This document shows positions 19,258-26,797 of a DNA stretch of 34,148 nucleotides, one piece after another. A program made the position numbers and the translations under genes. Source of the DNA: Prolixibacteraceae bacterium (GTDB lineage Bacteria; Bacteroidota; Bacteroidia; Bacteroidales; Prolixibacteraceae). A model generated the notes under the pieces. It saw only the letters and a list, made by a program, of their open reading frames with translations, was not told the DNA's origin and did not search any database. The stretch covers positions 1-34,148 of the forward strand of contig JAFGGY010000112.1 in assembly GCA_016930365.1 (NCBI GenBank), read 5' to 3'. Numbering within the stretch: the stretch's first letter is position 1; every line of letters starts with the position of its first letter.

Positions 19258-21687
19258 ATGAAGAATATACTAATAATTTGTGCCTTGATTGTTACTGTTT
19301 TCAGTTGTAAGAATGCAGTAGCTGCTTCCGATTTAAGATTATGGTACGATAAACCGGCCAATTATTTCGAAGAAACACTTGTTTTGGGAAATGGAAAACA
19401 TGGTGCTTCTGTTTTTGGAGGTGTTTATTCCGATAAAATTTTTCTAAACGATGCCACTTTATGGTCAGGCGAACCTGTTGATCCGCATATGAATCCTGAT
19501 GCACACGAAGTAATACCAGAAATCAGGGAGGCATTGTTCAGGGAAGATTATCGTAAAGCCGAACAATTAAATAGAAACGTTCAGGGTGAGTTTTCACAGT
19601 CGTATGCCCCTTTGGGTACTATGTATATAGAGTTTCCTAATCAAGGTAACTATCAAAATTACCACCGTGAACTCAATATTTCAGAAGCCACAGCAACAGT
19701 CAGCTACGATTTGGGCGACGTTCATTACACGCGTGAGTATTTTGTGTCGCATCCCGATCAGGTAATGGTTATAAAGCTTTCGAGTAGCAAGAAGGGAGCA
19801 CTTGATTTTAGTGTGAAGTTTGAAAGTTTGCTTAAATATTCAAGTTCTTCTGTTGAGGATATTTTGCAAATCAACGGTTATGCACCATACCATGTTACAC
19901 CAGATTATTGGAATGACAATGATCCTGTTCGTTTTGACGAAAACAGGGGGACACGCTTTTCAACTTACTTTAAAATTAATAATAAAGGGGGCAAGGTTGA
20001 TGTTTCCAATGGTGAATTGAAGGTCAGCAATGCCAACGAAGCCATCATATTCGTTTCCATGGCAACGAGCTTTAATGGTTTCGATAAAGATCCGGTAAAA
20101 GATGGTATGGACAACAAAGCCATTGCTGAACAGCAATTAATTAACGCATCTTCGAAAAGTTATAATAAGTTGATGGGTAGTCATTTAAGTGATTATCAAG
20201 CTTTTTTTAATCGACTAAGCCTTGATTTAACCGATAATAATATTCCCGATTTGCCTACCGACGAACGTTTGAAACGGTACTCCGAGGGTGCTGACGACAA
20301 GAACCTTGAAATGCTCTATTTTCAATTTGGCAGGTATTTGTTGATTTCAAGTTCTAGAACCGAAGGTGTGCCTGCCAACCTGCAAGGAATATGGAACCCA
20401 TACATTCGTCCTCCCTGGAGCAGTAATTATACCATGAATATTAATGTAGAAGAAAACTATTGGTTGGCAGAAAGTGCTAACCTGTCAGAAATGCACCGTC
20501 CGTTCCTCACATTTATTGGGAACCTTGCTCAAACAGGAAAGATAACTGCCAAAACATTTTATGGTGTAGATAAAGGTTGGGCAGCATGTCATAATTCAGA
20601 TATATGGGCTATGAGTAACCCGGTTGGCGATTATGGGAAGGGCGAACCTATGTGGGCATGTTGGAACATGAGTGGTACTTGGGTGGTAACCCACCTTTGG
20701 GATCATTTTTTATACACCGGCGATATAGATTTCCTAAAGAATTATGCTTACCCCTTAATGAAAGGTGCAGCAGCATTCTGCTTCGAATGGCTTGTAGAAG
20801 ACAAACAAGGATATCTGGTAACTGCACCATCAACTTCTCCCGAAAATACTTACATTACCCCCGATGGCTTCAGGGGGGCTACCTTATATGGGGCAACAGC
20901 CGATCTTGCTATGATTAGGGAGTGCTTTGATCAAACAATAAGGGCTTCCGAAATATTAAAAGTTGATGTTGCTTTGAGGGACAGCCTTAAAGAAGCTATC
21001 AAAAGATTGTACCCTTATCAAATTGGAGAAGAAGGAAACCTGCAGGAATGGTATTACGATTGGGAAGATGCTGACCCTTTACATAGGCATCAAACACACT
21101 TATACGGTTTGCATCCCGGTCGGCATATTTCACCCGAAAAAACACCGAAACTTGCCATGGCATGCCTAAAAACCCTTGAAATAAAAGGAGATGAGTCAAC
21201 CGGATGGTCAAAAGGCTGGCGCATTAACTTGTGGGCAAGATTGAAAAACGGAAACCAGGCTTACAAAATGTACCGGGAATTACTGACCTATGTAGAACCC
21301 GATGGTGCGCAAAGTGTGAATTATGGAGGAGGCGGGGGGACTTACCCCAATTTGTTCGATGCCCATCCGCCATTCCAAATTGACGGAAATTTTGGGGGAG
21401 CGGCAGGAGTAATTGAGATGTTGTTGCAATCTTCCGAAGACGAAATATTTCTTTTGCCCGCATTGCCCGATGCATGGCCATCGGGGACTGTTAAAGGCAT
21501 TTGTGCCAGAGGGGGTTTCGAAATTTCAATGAAGTGGTTAAACGGACAACTTTCTTCAGTTGAAGTTTTATCAGAATACGGTGGTAAATGTAAATTGAAC
21601 TATAATAAAAAAACCACCAATTTAAATACAACGAAAGGAAAGGTGTATAAGTTGGATGCAAATCTTAAGTTAAAAAAATTAAATTAA
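19258..21687 (+). CDS. GH95 alpha-L-fucosidase/alpha-L-galactosidase-like lipoprotein
   Basis: Inverting exo-enzyme on alpha-L-fucose or alpha-L-galactose. The signal peptide ends 'VTVFSC' (C17), so a lipoprotein. The N-terminal sandwich starts 'LRLWYDKPANYFEETLVLGNG' (about 26-46). The (alpha/alpha)6 barrel contains N394 and N396 ('YTMNINVEEN'), E529 ('PSTSPEN') and D709 ('QIDGNFGG'). These match N421, N423, E566 and D766 of Bifidobacterium AfcA. Two residues before N394 is T392, where AfcA has His419. As I recall, Thr here goes with alpha-L-galactosidase activity in Bacteroides GH95 enzymes. The conserved stretch usually written NYWPAE reads 'NYWLAES', a small departure. Length (809) is normal for Bacteroidota members. 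Substrate choice is inferred from one residue and should be treated as tentative. Confidence 0.88.
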   Translation: MKNILIICALIVTVFSCKNAVAASDLRLWYDKPANYFEETLVLGNGKHGASVFGGVYSDKIFLNDATLWSGEPVDPHMNPDAHEVIPEIREALFREDYRKAEQLNRNVQGEFSQSYAPLGTMYIEFPNQGNYQNYHRELNISEATATVSYDLGDVHYTREYFVSHPDQVMVIKLSSSKKGALDFSVKFESLLKYSSSSVEDILQINGYAPYHVTPDYWNDNDPVRFDENRGTRFSTYFKINNKGGKVDVSNGELKVSNANEAIIFVSMATSFNGFDKDPVKDGMDNKAIAEQQLINASSKSYNKLMGSHLSDYQAFFNRLSLDLTDNNIPDLPTDERLKRYSEGADDKNLEMLYFQFGRYLLISSSRTEGVPANLQGIWNPYIRPPWSSNYTMNINVEENYWLAESANLSEMHRPFLTFIGNLAQTGKITAKTFYGVDKGWAACHNSDIWAMSNPVGDYGKGEPMWACWNMSGTWVVTHLWDHFLYTGDIDFLKNYAYPLMKGAAAFCFEWLVEDKQGYLVTAPSTSPENTYITPDGFRGATLYGATADLAMIRECFDQTIRASEILKVDVALRDSLKEAIKRLYPYQIGEEGNLQEWYYDWEDADPLHRHQTHLYGLHPGRHISPEKTPKLAMACLKTLEIKGDESTGWSKGWRINLWARLKNGNQAYKMYRELLTYVEPDGAQSVNYGGGGGTYPNLFDAHPPFQIDGNFGGAAGVIEMLLQSSEDEIFLLPALPDAWPSGTVKGICARGGFEISMKWLNGQLSSVEVLSEYGGKCKLNYNKKTTNLNTTKGKVYKLDANLKLKKLN

Positions 21688-21698
21688 AAATAGAAAAC

Positions 21699-24308
21699 AT
21701 GAAAGTATTTATCTTGCTTACAATCAGTCTTTTTCTGTTTAGCTGCCAGCCAAAAGCGGTTAAAAGTTTCGAAGAAACAAAGGAAGGGCTTTTAATTAGC
21801 ACACTCGACGGAATACTTGCCATTTACCCGGTAGCAAACAACGCGGTAAGGGTGCAGTTTTACGAACAAGAATATGATGATTTTACTGAATTTGTTCTTG
21901 TTGAAGATTATAACGTGCCTGAATTCGATGTAACCGAAACAAAAAACATCATCCGTGTTACGCTTGATGGTCTTGTGGTTGAGGTGGATAGAGAAACTGC
22001 CGGACTAAGCTATTTCGATGCTTCCGGGAAGCTCATTTTGAGCGAGAAAGCCGGATCGCGTGTTTTGAAAGCCGATTCGGTAATGGGCGAACCTTGTTAC
22101 CTTGTTGAACAAGCTTTCAATTCGCCTGCCGATGAGGCCATATTCGGGCTTGGGCAGTTTCAGGACGGAAATTATGATTTGAAAGGCATAAGCCGCAGGT
22201 TAACCCAGGTGAATTCTCAAATTGTTATCCCTTTTATCTTTTCGAGTGAAGGATTTGGTTTGTTGTGGCACCAGTATGGACTGACTGATTTTAATCCTGC
22301 CGGTAATTTTATCGATCTGAAGAAAGAAGAGGGCTCAGATTCAGGTGAAAGCAAAATGGAAGAAGTAACAACTACTGCCGGAACGCAAAAAGTAGCCCAG
22401 AACCAAACACTCTATACCGGTAGCTTCAGTGTTCCTGATGATGGGGAGTATTCAATATTTCTCGATTTGGGCGATATGGGAAACCGTCATTATGTTGTAA
22501 TTGACGGCAAGCCTGTTATCGACCAACAAAACATGTGGCTCCCGCCAACTGCAGGCAAACTGGTTTCATTAGAAACAGGTGAGCATAGTGTGCAGCTTGT
22601 TTGTAAGTCGGATAATAACCCTACGCTGGCCTGGAGGAAAAAGGACAATACAACTACCTTTCGTTCGCCAAATGCCCAAAAACTCGATTATGTTGTGTTT
22701 GCAGGCGAGGCTGATGAGGTAATAACAACCTACCGTAATTTGACCGGAAATGCACCCATGCTCCCGAAATGGGCTTATGGTTTTTGGCAATGCCGCGAGC
22801 GATATACTTCGGCCAATCATTTGGTCGAAACGGTGAAAGAATTTCGCAAGCGTGATTTGCCAATGGATGTGATTGTTCAGGATTGGCAATATTGGGGCAG
22901 CAAAGGATGGGGCGTGCCTCAGTTTGATGAGGCAAATTATCCCGAGCCTTCAAAATTTATCAAGGAAATCCATGACATGAATGCTCATTTTTGTATTTCA
23001 ATTTGGTCAAACCCCGATAAAAATTCAGAATTAGGAAGAAAATATGTTGAAAACAACCGTTTTATTCCCGGAACAAAATGGTTAGATTATTTCAACCCAA
23101 AAACGCAACAAGAATATTGGAATACTCTAAAAGAAAATATGTTCGATTATGGTGTTGATGCATGGTGGATGGATGCTGTTGAACCCGAAAATGATGCATT
23201 AACTGGAGAAATGACCCACATTGGATTGGGAAATTTCTATCGTTTAATTTATCCTTTAATGGTTAGTAAATCGGTATATGAAGGACAGCGGGAAACCACT
23301 TCCGATAAAAGGGTGTGTATCCTTACCCGTTCGGCTTTTTCAGGCCAGCAGCGATATGGGGTTATTAACTGGTCGGGCGATGTAGGCGGAACCTGGGATG
23401 CTTACAAACGGCAGATTGTTGCCGGCTTAAATTTCACCATTACCGGTTTGCCGTATTGGACGACCGATATTGGTGGCTTTTTCCGCCCCGGATGGTCGCA
23501 ATATACCGATGAAAAGTATCACGAATTGCTTACCCGCTGGCACCAGTGGGGCGCTTTTAACCCAATTTTCCGGGTGCATGGTTACCAATCGGAAACTGAA
23601 CCCTGGAAGTATGGCGAGACAGTGGAAGATAACATGAGGAAAATGCTCAATCTTCGCTATCGTTTATTGCCTTATATTTATTCTGAAGCCTGGAAAGTAA
23701 GCAATGGTTCAACCATGATGCGCCCGTTGGTAATGGATTTCAGGGAAGACGAAAGTGCCGTTGGTCAGGCTTATGAGTATATGTTTGGAAATGCCTTTTT
23801 GGTGGCACCAATTACCGAACCGGGGGTAAAAAACTGGGATGTTTATTTGCCCGGAGCCCCGGCGTGGTATAATTTCTGGACCGGTGAACGTTACAACGGT
23901 GGACAAACCATTAAAACCGATGCGCCACTCGATATTATACCAGTGTATGTAAAGGCAGGTTCAATTGTGCCGATGGGTGAAATAGTTGAATTTTCGGACG
24001 AGAAACCGGCCGATGAACTCGAAATCCGCATTTATCGTGGTGAAGATGGTAACTTTACACTTTATGAAGATGAAAGTGATAACTACAATTACGAAGAAGG
24101 AATGTACGCCACAATCGACTTTGCCTGGGATGAAGAAAAGGAGACCTTGACCATAAGTGAACAAAATGGTGCTTACCCGGGAATGATTAAAGAGCGTAAA
24201 TTTAACATCGTTGTGGTTGGTGAAGGCTTTGGCGCAGGTGTAAATGAAGTTGAACATTATGCTAAAACGGTAGATTACAAAGGCGATGGGATGACCATTC
24301 AGTTATAA
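21699..24308 (+). CDS. GH31 alpha-xylosidase-like lipoprotein with PA14 insert
   Basis: Retaining alpha-glycosidase, most likely an alpha-xylosidase. The signal peptide ends 'LFLFSC' (C16), giving a lipoprotein. The N-terminal sandwich (about 25-215) is interrupted by a PA14-like domain (about 225-330, 'LYTGSFSVPDDGEYSIFLD'), the arrangement of Cellvibrio Xyl31A. The barrel starts near 'PMLPKWAYGFWQCRERY' (353-369). The nucleophile is D492 ('AWWMDAVEPE') and the acid/base D561 ('NWSGDVGGTWD'). A C-terminal sandwich with 'TLYEDESDNYNYEEG' closes the protein. It follows GH95 by 11 bases and precedes the zinc dehydrogenase by 14. It would expose the chain after GH95 or GH2 trimming, releasing xylose that the reductases downstream could use. 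alpha-Glucosidase or other GH31 activity is the alternative. Confidence 0.9.
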   Translation: MKVFILLTISLFLFSCQPKAVKSFEETKEGLLISTLDGILAIYPVANNAVRVQFYEQEYDDFTEFVLVEDYNVPEFDVTETKNIIRVTLDGLVVEVDRETAGLSYFDASGKLILSEKAGSRVLKADSVMGEPCYLVEQAFNSPADEAIFGLGQFQDGNYDLKGISRRLTQVNSQIVIPFIFSSEGFGLLWHQYGLTDFNPAGNFIDLKKEEGSDSGESKMEEVTTTAGTQKVAQNQTLYTGSFSVPDDGEYSIFLDLGDMGNRHYVVIDGKPVIDQQNMWLPPTAGKLVSLETGEHSVQLVCKSDNNPTLAWRKKDNTTTFRSPNAQKLDYVVFAGEADEVITTYRNLTGNAPMLPKWAYGFWQCRERYTSANHLVETVKEFRKRDLPMDVIVQDWQYWGSKGWGVPQFDEANYPEPSKFIKEIHDMNAHFCISIWSNPDKNSELGRKYVENNRFIPGTKWLDYFNPKTQQEYWNTLKENMFDYGVDAWWMDAVEPENDALTGEMTHIGLGNFYRLIYPLMVSKSVYEGQRETTSDKRVCILTRSAFSGQQRYGVINWSGDVGGTWDAYKRQIVAGLNFTITGLPYWTTDIGGFFRPGWSQYTDEKYHELLTRWHQWGAFNPIFRVHGYQSETEPWKYGETVEDNMRKMLNLRYRLLPYIYSEAWKVSNGSTMMRPLVMDFREDESAVGQAYEYMFGNAFLVAPITEPGVKNWDVYLPGAPAWYNFWTGERYNGGQTIKTDAPLDIIPVYVKAGSIVPMGEIVEFSDEKPADELEIRIYRGEDGNFTLYEDESDNYNYEEGMYATIDFAWDEEKETLTISEQNGAYPGMIKERKFNIVVVGEGFGAGVNEVEHYAKTVDYKGDGMTIQL

Positions 24309-24322
24309 ATCTTTAAAATGGA

Positions 24323-25423
24323 ATGAGTAAAAAGGATAAAGATATTGAAAACCAAAATTATATGGCTGATAAAGTAAATGAAAAGGGCTCAAATACAATG
24401 CGTCGTTCGGTATTAACGGGCATCGATAAAATTGAAATTATCGATGCACCGAAACCCGTAATTGTTAATGACAACGATGTGTTGATCCGTATGACGGTTG
24501 TTGGCATTTGTGGTTCCGACATCCACTATTATTCTACCGGGCGTATAGGGAGCCAGGTGGTTAAATACCCGTTTACGGTAGGGCACGAAGGTGCGGGCGT
24601 GGTTGAGGCTGTTGGCCCGGCAGTGAAGTCGGTGAAGCCGGGCGACCGTATTGCTGTTGAGCCATCAGTTGCTTGCGGGCATTGCAACCAGTGCCTTGCC
24701 GGGCGTCCGCACACTTGTGAGAACAACCTATTTCTGGGCTGCCCGGGTCAAATTGAAGGCAACCTGGCCGAATATATTGTGATGCCCGAAAGTCAGTGCA
24801 TTATACTAAAAGGAGATTTAAAACCAGAGCATGGGGCAACTTCTGAACCCCTTGCCATTGGTTGTTATGCGGTAAAGCAAGCAGCTTTGTCGGCTACCGA
24901 TTCAGTAGCCATTATTGGATTTGGTCCCATTGGCATGAGTGTATTACAAATGGCCAAAGCACAGGGAATAGCTAATATTGTTGTTTCGGAAAAAATTGAC
25001 GAAAGGGCAAAAATGGCTGAAAAAAACGGGGCAACAAAAGTTGTTAACCCATTGAATGATTCTGTGCCACAAAAAGTCGGGAACGGATTTGATGTAGTGT
25101 TTGAATGCTGCGGCCAACAGGAAGCGATGGATACGGCCGTTGATATTTTAAAACCCGGAGGCAAAATAATGGTCATAGGAATTCCTGAGTTTGACCGCTG
25201 GAGTTTTAGTGCTGACGTGGCACGCCGGAAAGAGCTTTCGCTTATTCACATCAGGCGGCAGAATGGTTGCACGCACCAAACCCTCGATATGATTGAAGAA
25301 GGGGTGGTTGACGGATCGGCAATGATAACCCATCGCTTTCAGTTTGGGCAAATTGCCGAAGCATTCGATATGGTAAAAAATTATCGCGATGGCGTGATGA
25401 AAGCAATGGTGCATTTTGGTTGA
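24323..25423 (+). CDS. Zinc-dependent polyol (xylitol/sorbitol-type) dehydrogenase
   Basis: Cytoplasmic medium-chain dehydrogenase/reductase, 366 residues. Catalytic zinc ligands are C63 ('GICGSDIHYY'), H88-E89 ('GHEGAG') and E175 ('SEPLAIG'). The structural zinc site C118, C121, C124, C132 is complete ('CGHCNQC'). The Rossmann motif is 'GFGPIG' (199-204), with E223 at the end of the next strand favouring NAD. 'GSDIHYY' and 'EPLA' are typical of sorbitol, xylitol and L-arabinitol dehydrogenases. The first 25 residues are a charged extension; Met26 ('MRRSVLTG') gives the usual length of about 341 and may be the true start. The gene is 14 bases after GH31 and so probably shares its transcript. 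With the next gene it could form a sugar-to-polyol-to-ketose route. The exact substrate is unknown. Confidence 0.85.
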   Translation: MSKKDKDIENQNYMADKVNEKGSNTMRRSVLTGIDKIEIIDAPKPVIVNDNDVLIRMTVVGICGSDIHYYSTGRIGSQVVKYPFTVGHEGAGVVEAVGPAVKSVKPGDRIAVEPSVACGHCNQCLAGRPHTCENNLFLGCPGQIEGNLAEYIVMPESQCIILKGDLKPEHGATSEPLAIGCYAVKQAALSATDSVAIIGFGPIGMSVLQMAKAQGIANIVVSEKIDERAKMAEKNGATKVVNPLNDSVPQKVGNGFDVVFECCGQQEAMDTAVDILKPGGKIMVIGIPEFDRWSFSADVARRKELSLIHIRRQNGCTHQTLDMIEEGVVDGSAMITHRFQFGQIAEAFDMVKNYRDGVMKAMVHFG

Positions 25424-25442
25424 ATATAAGTTCTGGATTTCA

Positions 25443-25451
25443 GGTTTCAGG
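25443..25451 (+). repeat. Left direct repeat flanking the three-way-junction element
   Basis: GGTTTCAGG lies directly against the left end of the folded element and recurs directly against its right end. It also belongs to a degenerate 7-base repeat (GGTTTCA), so it could be a target-site duplication or chance background. Confidence 0.6.
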
Positions 25452-25510
25452 TTTACCCCGTGAAATAATATCGAAGATATTAACACAAAGTGTTATTTCA
25501 CAGGGGTAAA
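25452..25510. repeat. 59-base three-way-junction palindromic element
   Basis: The outer stem pairs TTTACCCCGTGAAAT (25452-25466) with 25495-25510, 15 pairs with one bulged A at 25502. Inside, two hairpins sit side by side: AATATC-GAA-GATATT (25467-25481) and AACAC-AAA-GTGTT (25482-25494). The three stems use every base apart from the two triloops and the bulge, so the junction has no unpaired base. It lies between the polyol dehydrogenase and the aldo/keto reductase, between perfect 9-base direct repeats. There is no U-tract after it, so a plain terminator is unlikely. It may be a non-autonomous mobile palindrome or an intercistronic RNA structure. Confidence 0.75.
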
Positions 25511-25519
25511 GGTTTCAGG
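25511..25519 (+). repeat. Right direct repeat flanking the three-way-junction element
   Basis: GGTTTCAGG, identical to 25443-25451, directly abuts the right end of the palindromic element. It continues into further copies of the degenerate GGTTTCA heptamer up to about base 25540. Confidence 0.6.
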
Positions 25520-25552
25520 TTTCAGATTCCAAGTTCCAGCAACCAGATAATT

Positions 25553-25597
25553 AATGACTCAATGACTTAATAACAAATGACTAATAACTCAATGACT
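25553..25597 (+). repeat. AATGACT short tandem repeats running into the reductase start
   Basis: AATGACT occurs at 25553, 25561, 25576 and 25591, the last three joined by AATAA-like spacers. The array creates extra in-frame ATG codons (25577, 25592) before the ATG at 25604, so the start of the next gene is ambiguous. Confidence 0.75.
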
Positions 25598-25603
25598 AAT
25601 AAA

Positions 25604-26593
25604 ATGAAGAAAATAAACCCATCAGATGTGCCCTGTAAAAAGTTATCGAACGGGGCAGAAATACCCGTAGTAGGGCTTGGAACTTTTGGTTCAGATAATT
25701 ACTCGGCACAGGAAATTGCCGATGCCGTGGATTTTGCAATCAGGCATGGTTACCGGCATATCGATTGTGCTTCGGTTTACATGAATGAAAAAGAAATCGG
25801 GGAAACATTAGACAATCTTTTAACAGAGGGCGTGGTGAAGCGCGAAGATTTATGGATAACCTCGAAAGTTTGGAACGACATGCATGGCGAGGGAGAGGTG
25901 ATTGAATCGTGCAAAAAAACACTTGCCGATTTGCAGCTTGACTACCTCGATTTATACCTTGTGCACTGGCCATTTCCAAACTATCATGCACCGGGCTGCG
26001 ACGGCGATGCCCGTAACCCCGATTCTAAACCTTATATCCATGATGAGTACATGGTTGTATGGCGGCAAATGGAGCAATTGGTAGAGATGGGACTGGTGAA
26101 ATCAATCGGGACCTCGAATATGTCCATTTCAAAAATGGAATTGTTGTTACGCGATGCAAAAATTAAACCGGTGGTGAACGAAATGGAAATTCACCCACAT
26201 TTTCAGCAACCTGAATTGTTCGACTTTATGGTGTCGAATAATATTGTGCCCATCGGGTTTTCGCCAATTGGCTCACCCAAACGCCCCGAGCGCGACCGTT
26301 CAGCTACCGATACAGTCGATATTGAGGATCCGATAGTGGTTAAAATTGCCCAACGATTAAATGTACACCCCGCTGTTGTGTGTATAAAATGGGGTGCTCA
26401 ACGTGGCGAGATAGTCATCCCGTTCTCGGTAAAGCCCGAAAAAATTATCAGCAACCTGGAGGCAGTAACCGGTAATTGGTTAACCGAAGATGAGATGAGT
26501 GAAATGTCAGCCATCGATAAGCAATGTCGGTTGATTAAAGGCCAGGTATTCCTTTGGGAAGGGGCTCAAAGTTGGGAAGAATTGTGGGACTAA
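25604..26593 (+). CDS. Aldo/keto reductase, aldose/xylose-reductase-like
   Basis: Cytoplasmic NAD(P)H-dependent aldehyde or aldose reductase, 329 residues from the start chosen here. The track begins at 25577, but its first nine codons come from the AATGACT repeat, so ATG 25604 ('MKKINPSDVPC') is preferred. The catalytic tetrad is complete: D54 and Y59 ('DCASVYMNEKEIG'), K88 ('WITSKVWN') and H121 ('YLVHWPF'). Two cofactor-site positions differ from textbook aldose reductases. The usual NQxExHP reads 'NEMEIHPHF' (E193), and the usual IPKS reads 'VIPFSVKPEK' (F274 for Lys), which may change NADPH preference. Lying between two zinc dehydrogenases and behind a hemicellulose operon, it may reduce xylose or arabinose to the polyol. 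A general aldehyde reductase is the alternative. Confidence 0.85.
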   Translation: MKKINPSDVPCKKLSNGAEIPVVGLGTFGSDNYSAQEIADAVDFAIRHGYRHIDCASVYMNEKEIGETLDNLLTEGVVKREDLWITSKVWNDMHGEGEVIESCKKTLADLQLDYLDLYLVHWPFPNYHAPGCDGDARNPDSKPYIHDEYMVVWRQMEQLVEMGLVKSIGTSNMSISKMELLLRDAKIKPVVNEMEIHPHFQQPELFDFMVSNNIVPIGFSPIGSPKRPERDRSATDTVDIEDPIVVKIAQRLNVHPAVVCIKWGAQRGEIVIPFSVKPEKIISNLEAVTGNWLTEDEMSEMSAIDKQCRLIKGQVFLWEGAQSWEELWD

Positions 26594-26603
26594 CCCTCGA
26601 TCA

Positions 26604-26635
26604 AAGCCTCCCCAACCCCTCCGAAGGAGGGGCTT
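26604..26635. repeat. GC-rich intergenic palindrome (CCCCTCC-GAA-GGAGGGG)
   Basis: A seven-pair GC stem (26616-26622 with 26626-26632) closes on a GAA triloop. AAGCC and GGCTT flank it as a possible outer stem. It starts 10 bases after the reductase stop. This resembles intergenic repeats often seen in Bacteroidota. No T-run follows, so it is not a classical terminator. Confidence 0.65.
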
Positions 26636-26698
26636 AAGTATCTGCTATATTTGAGTATGGCGTTCTATCATTGTTGAGTACACAATAACGAATTATAA

Positions 26699-26746
26699 GC
26701 CCCAAGACGGGGGACATAATTATAATAAGTACAGGGCATAGCCCTG
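26699..26746. repeat. Pair of short GC hairpins in the reductase-dehydrogenase gap
   Basis: CCCC-AAGAC-GGGG (26700-26712) and CAGGGC-ATA-GCCCTG (26732-26746) lie 19 bases apart in otherwise AT-rich sequence. They look like intergenic repeats, not gene-specific signals. Nothing else supportable was seen in the 204-base gap apart from the neighbouring palindromes. Confidence 0.5.
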
Positions 26747-26768
26747 GTTGAAAAATTTTATTAAATAA

Positions 26769-26782
26769 TTCCCAGCTGGGAA
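26769..26782. promoter_or_regulatory. Perfect 14-base palindrome upstream of the second dehydrogenase
   Basis: TTCCCAGCTGGGAA is a perfect inverted repeat ending 15 bases before the first ATG of the dehydrogenase. It could be an operator or one more member of the repeat cluster; no regulator gene is in the window to match it. Confidence 0.35.
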
Positions 26783-26797
26783 CAAAAACATAATATT

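Noticed and set aside
25452-25510. The three-way-junction element as a transcription terminator
   Set aside because: No T-run follows on either strand, and genes on both sides run in the same direction with a common theme.
25438-25540. Heptamer repeats as a CRISPR array
   Set aside because: Units are 7 bases and degenerate, with no spacers of regular length and no cas genes.
26646-26653. TATATTTG, matching the Bacteroidota -7 promoter pattern TAnnTTTG
   Set aside because: No TTTG-like -33 box lies at the right distance upstream, and an 8-base AT-rich match is expected by chance.
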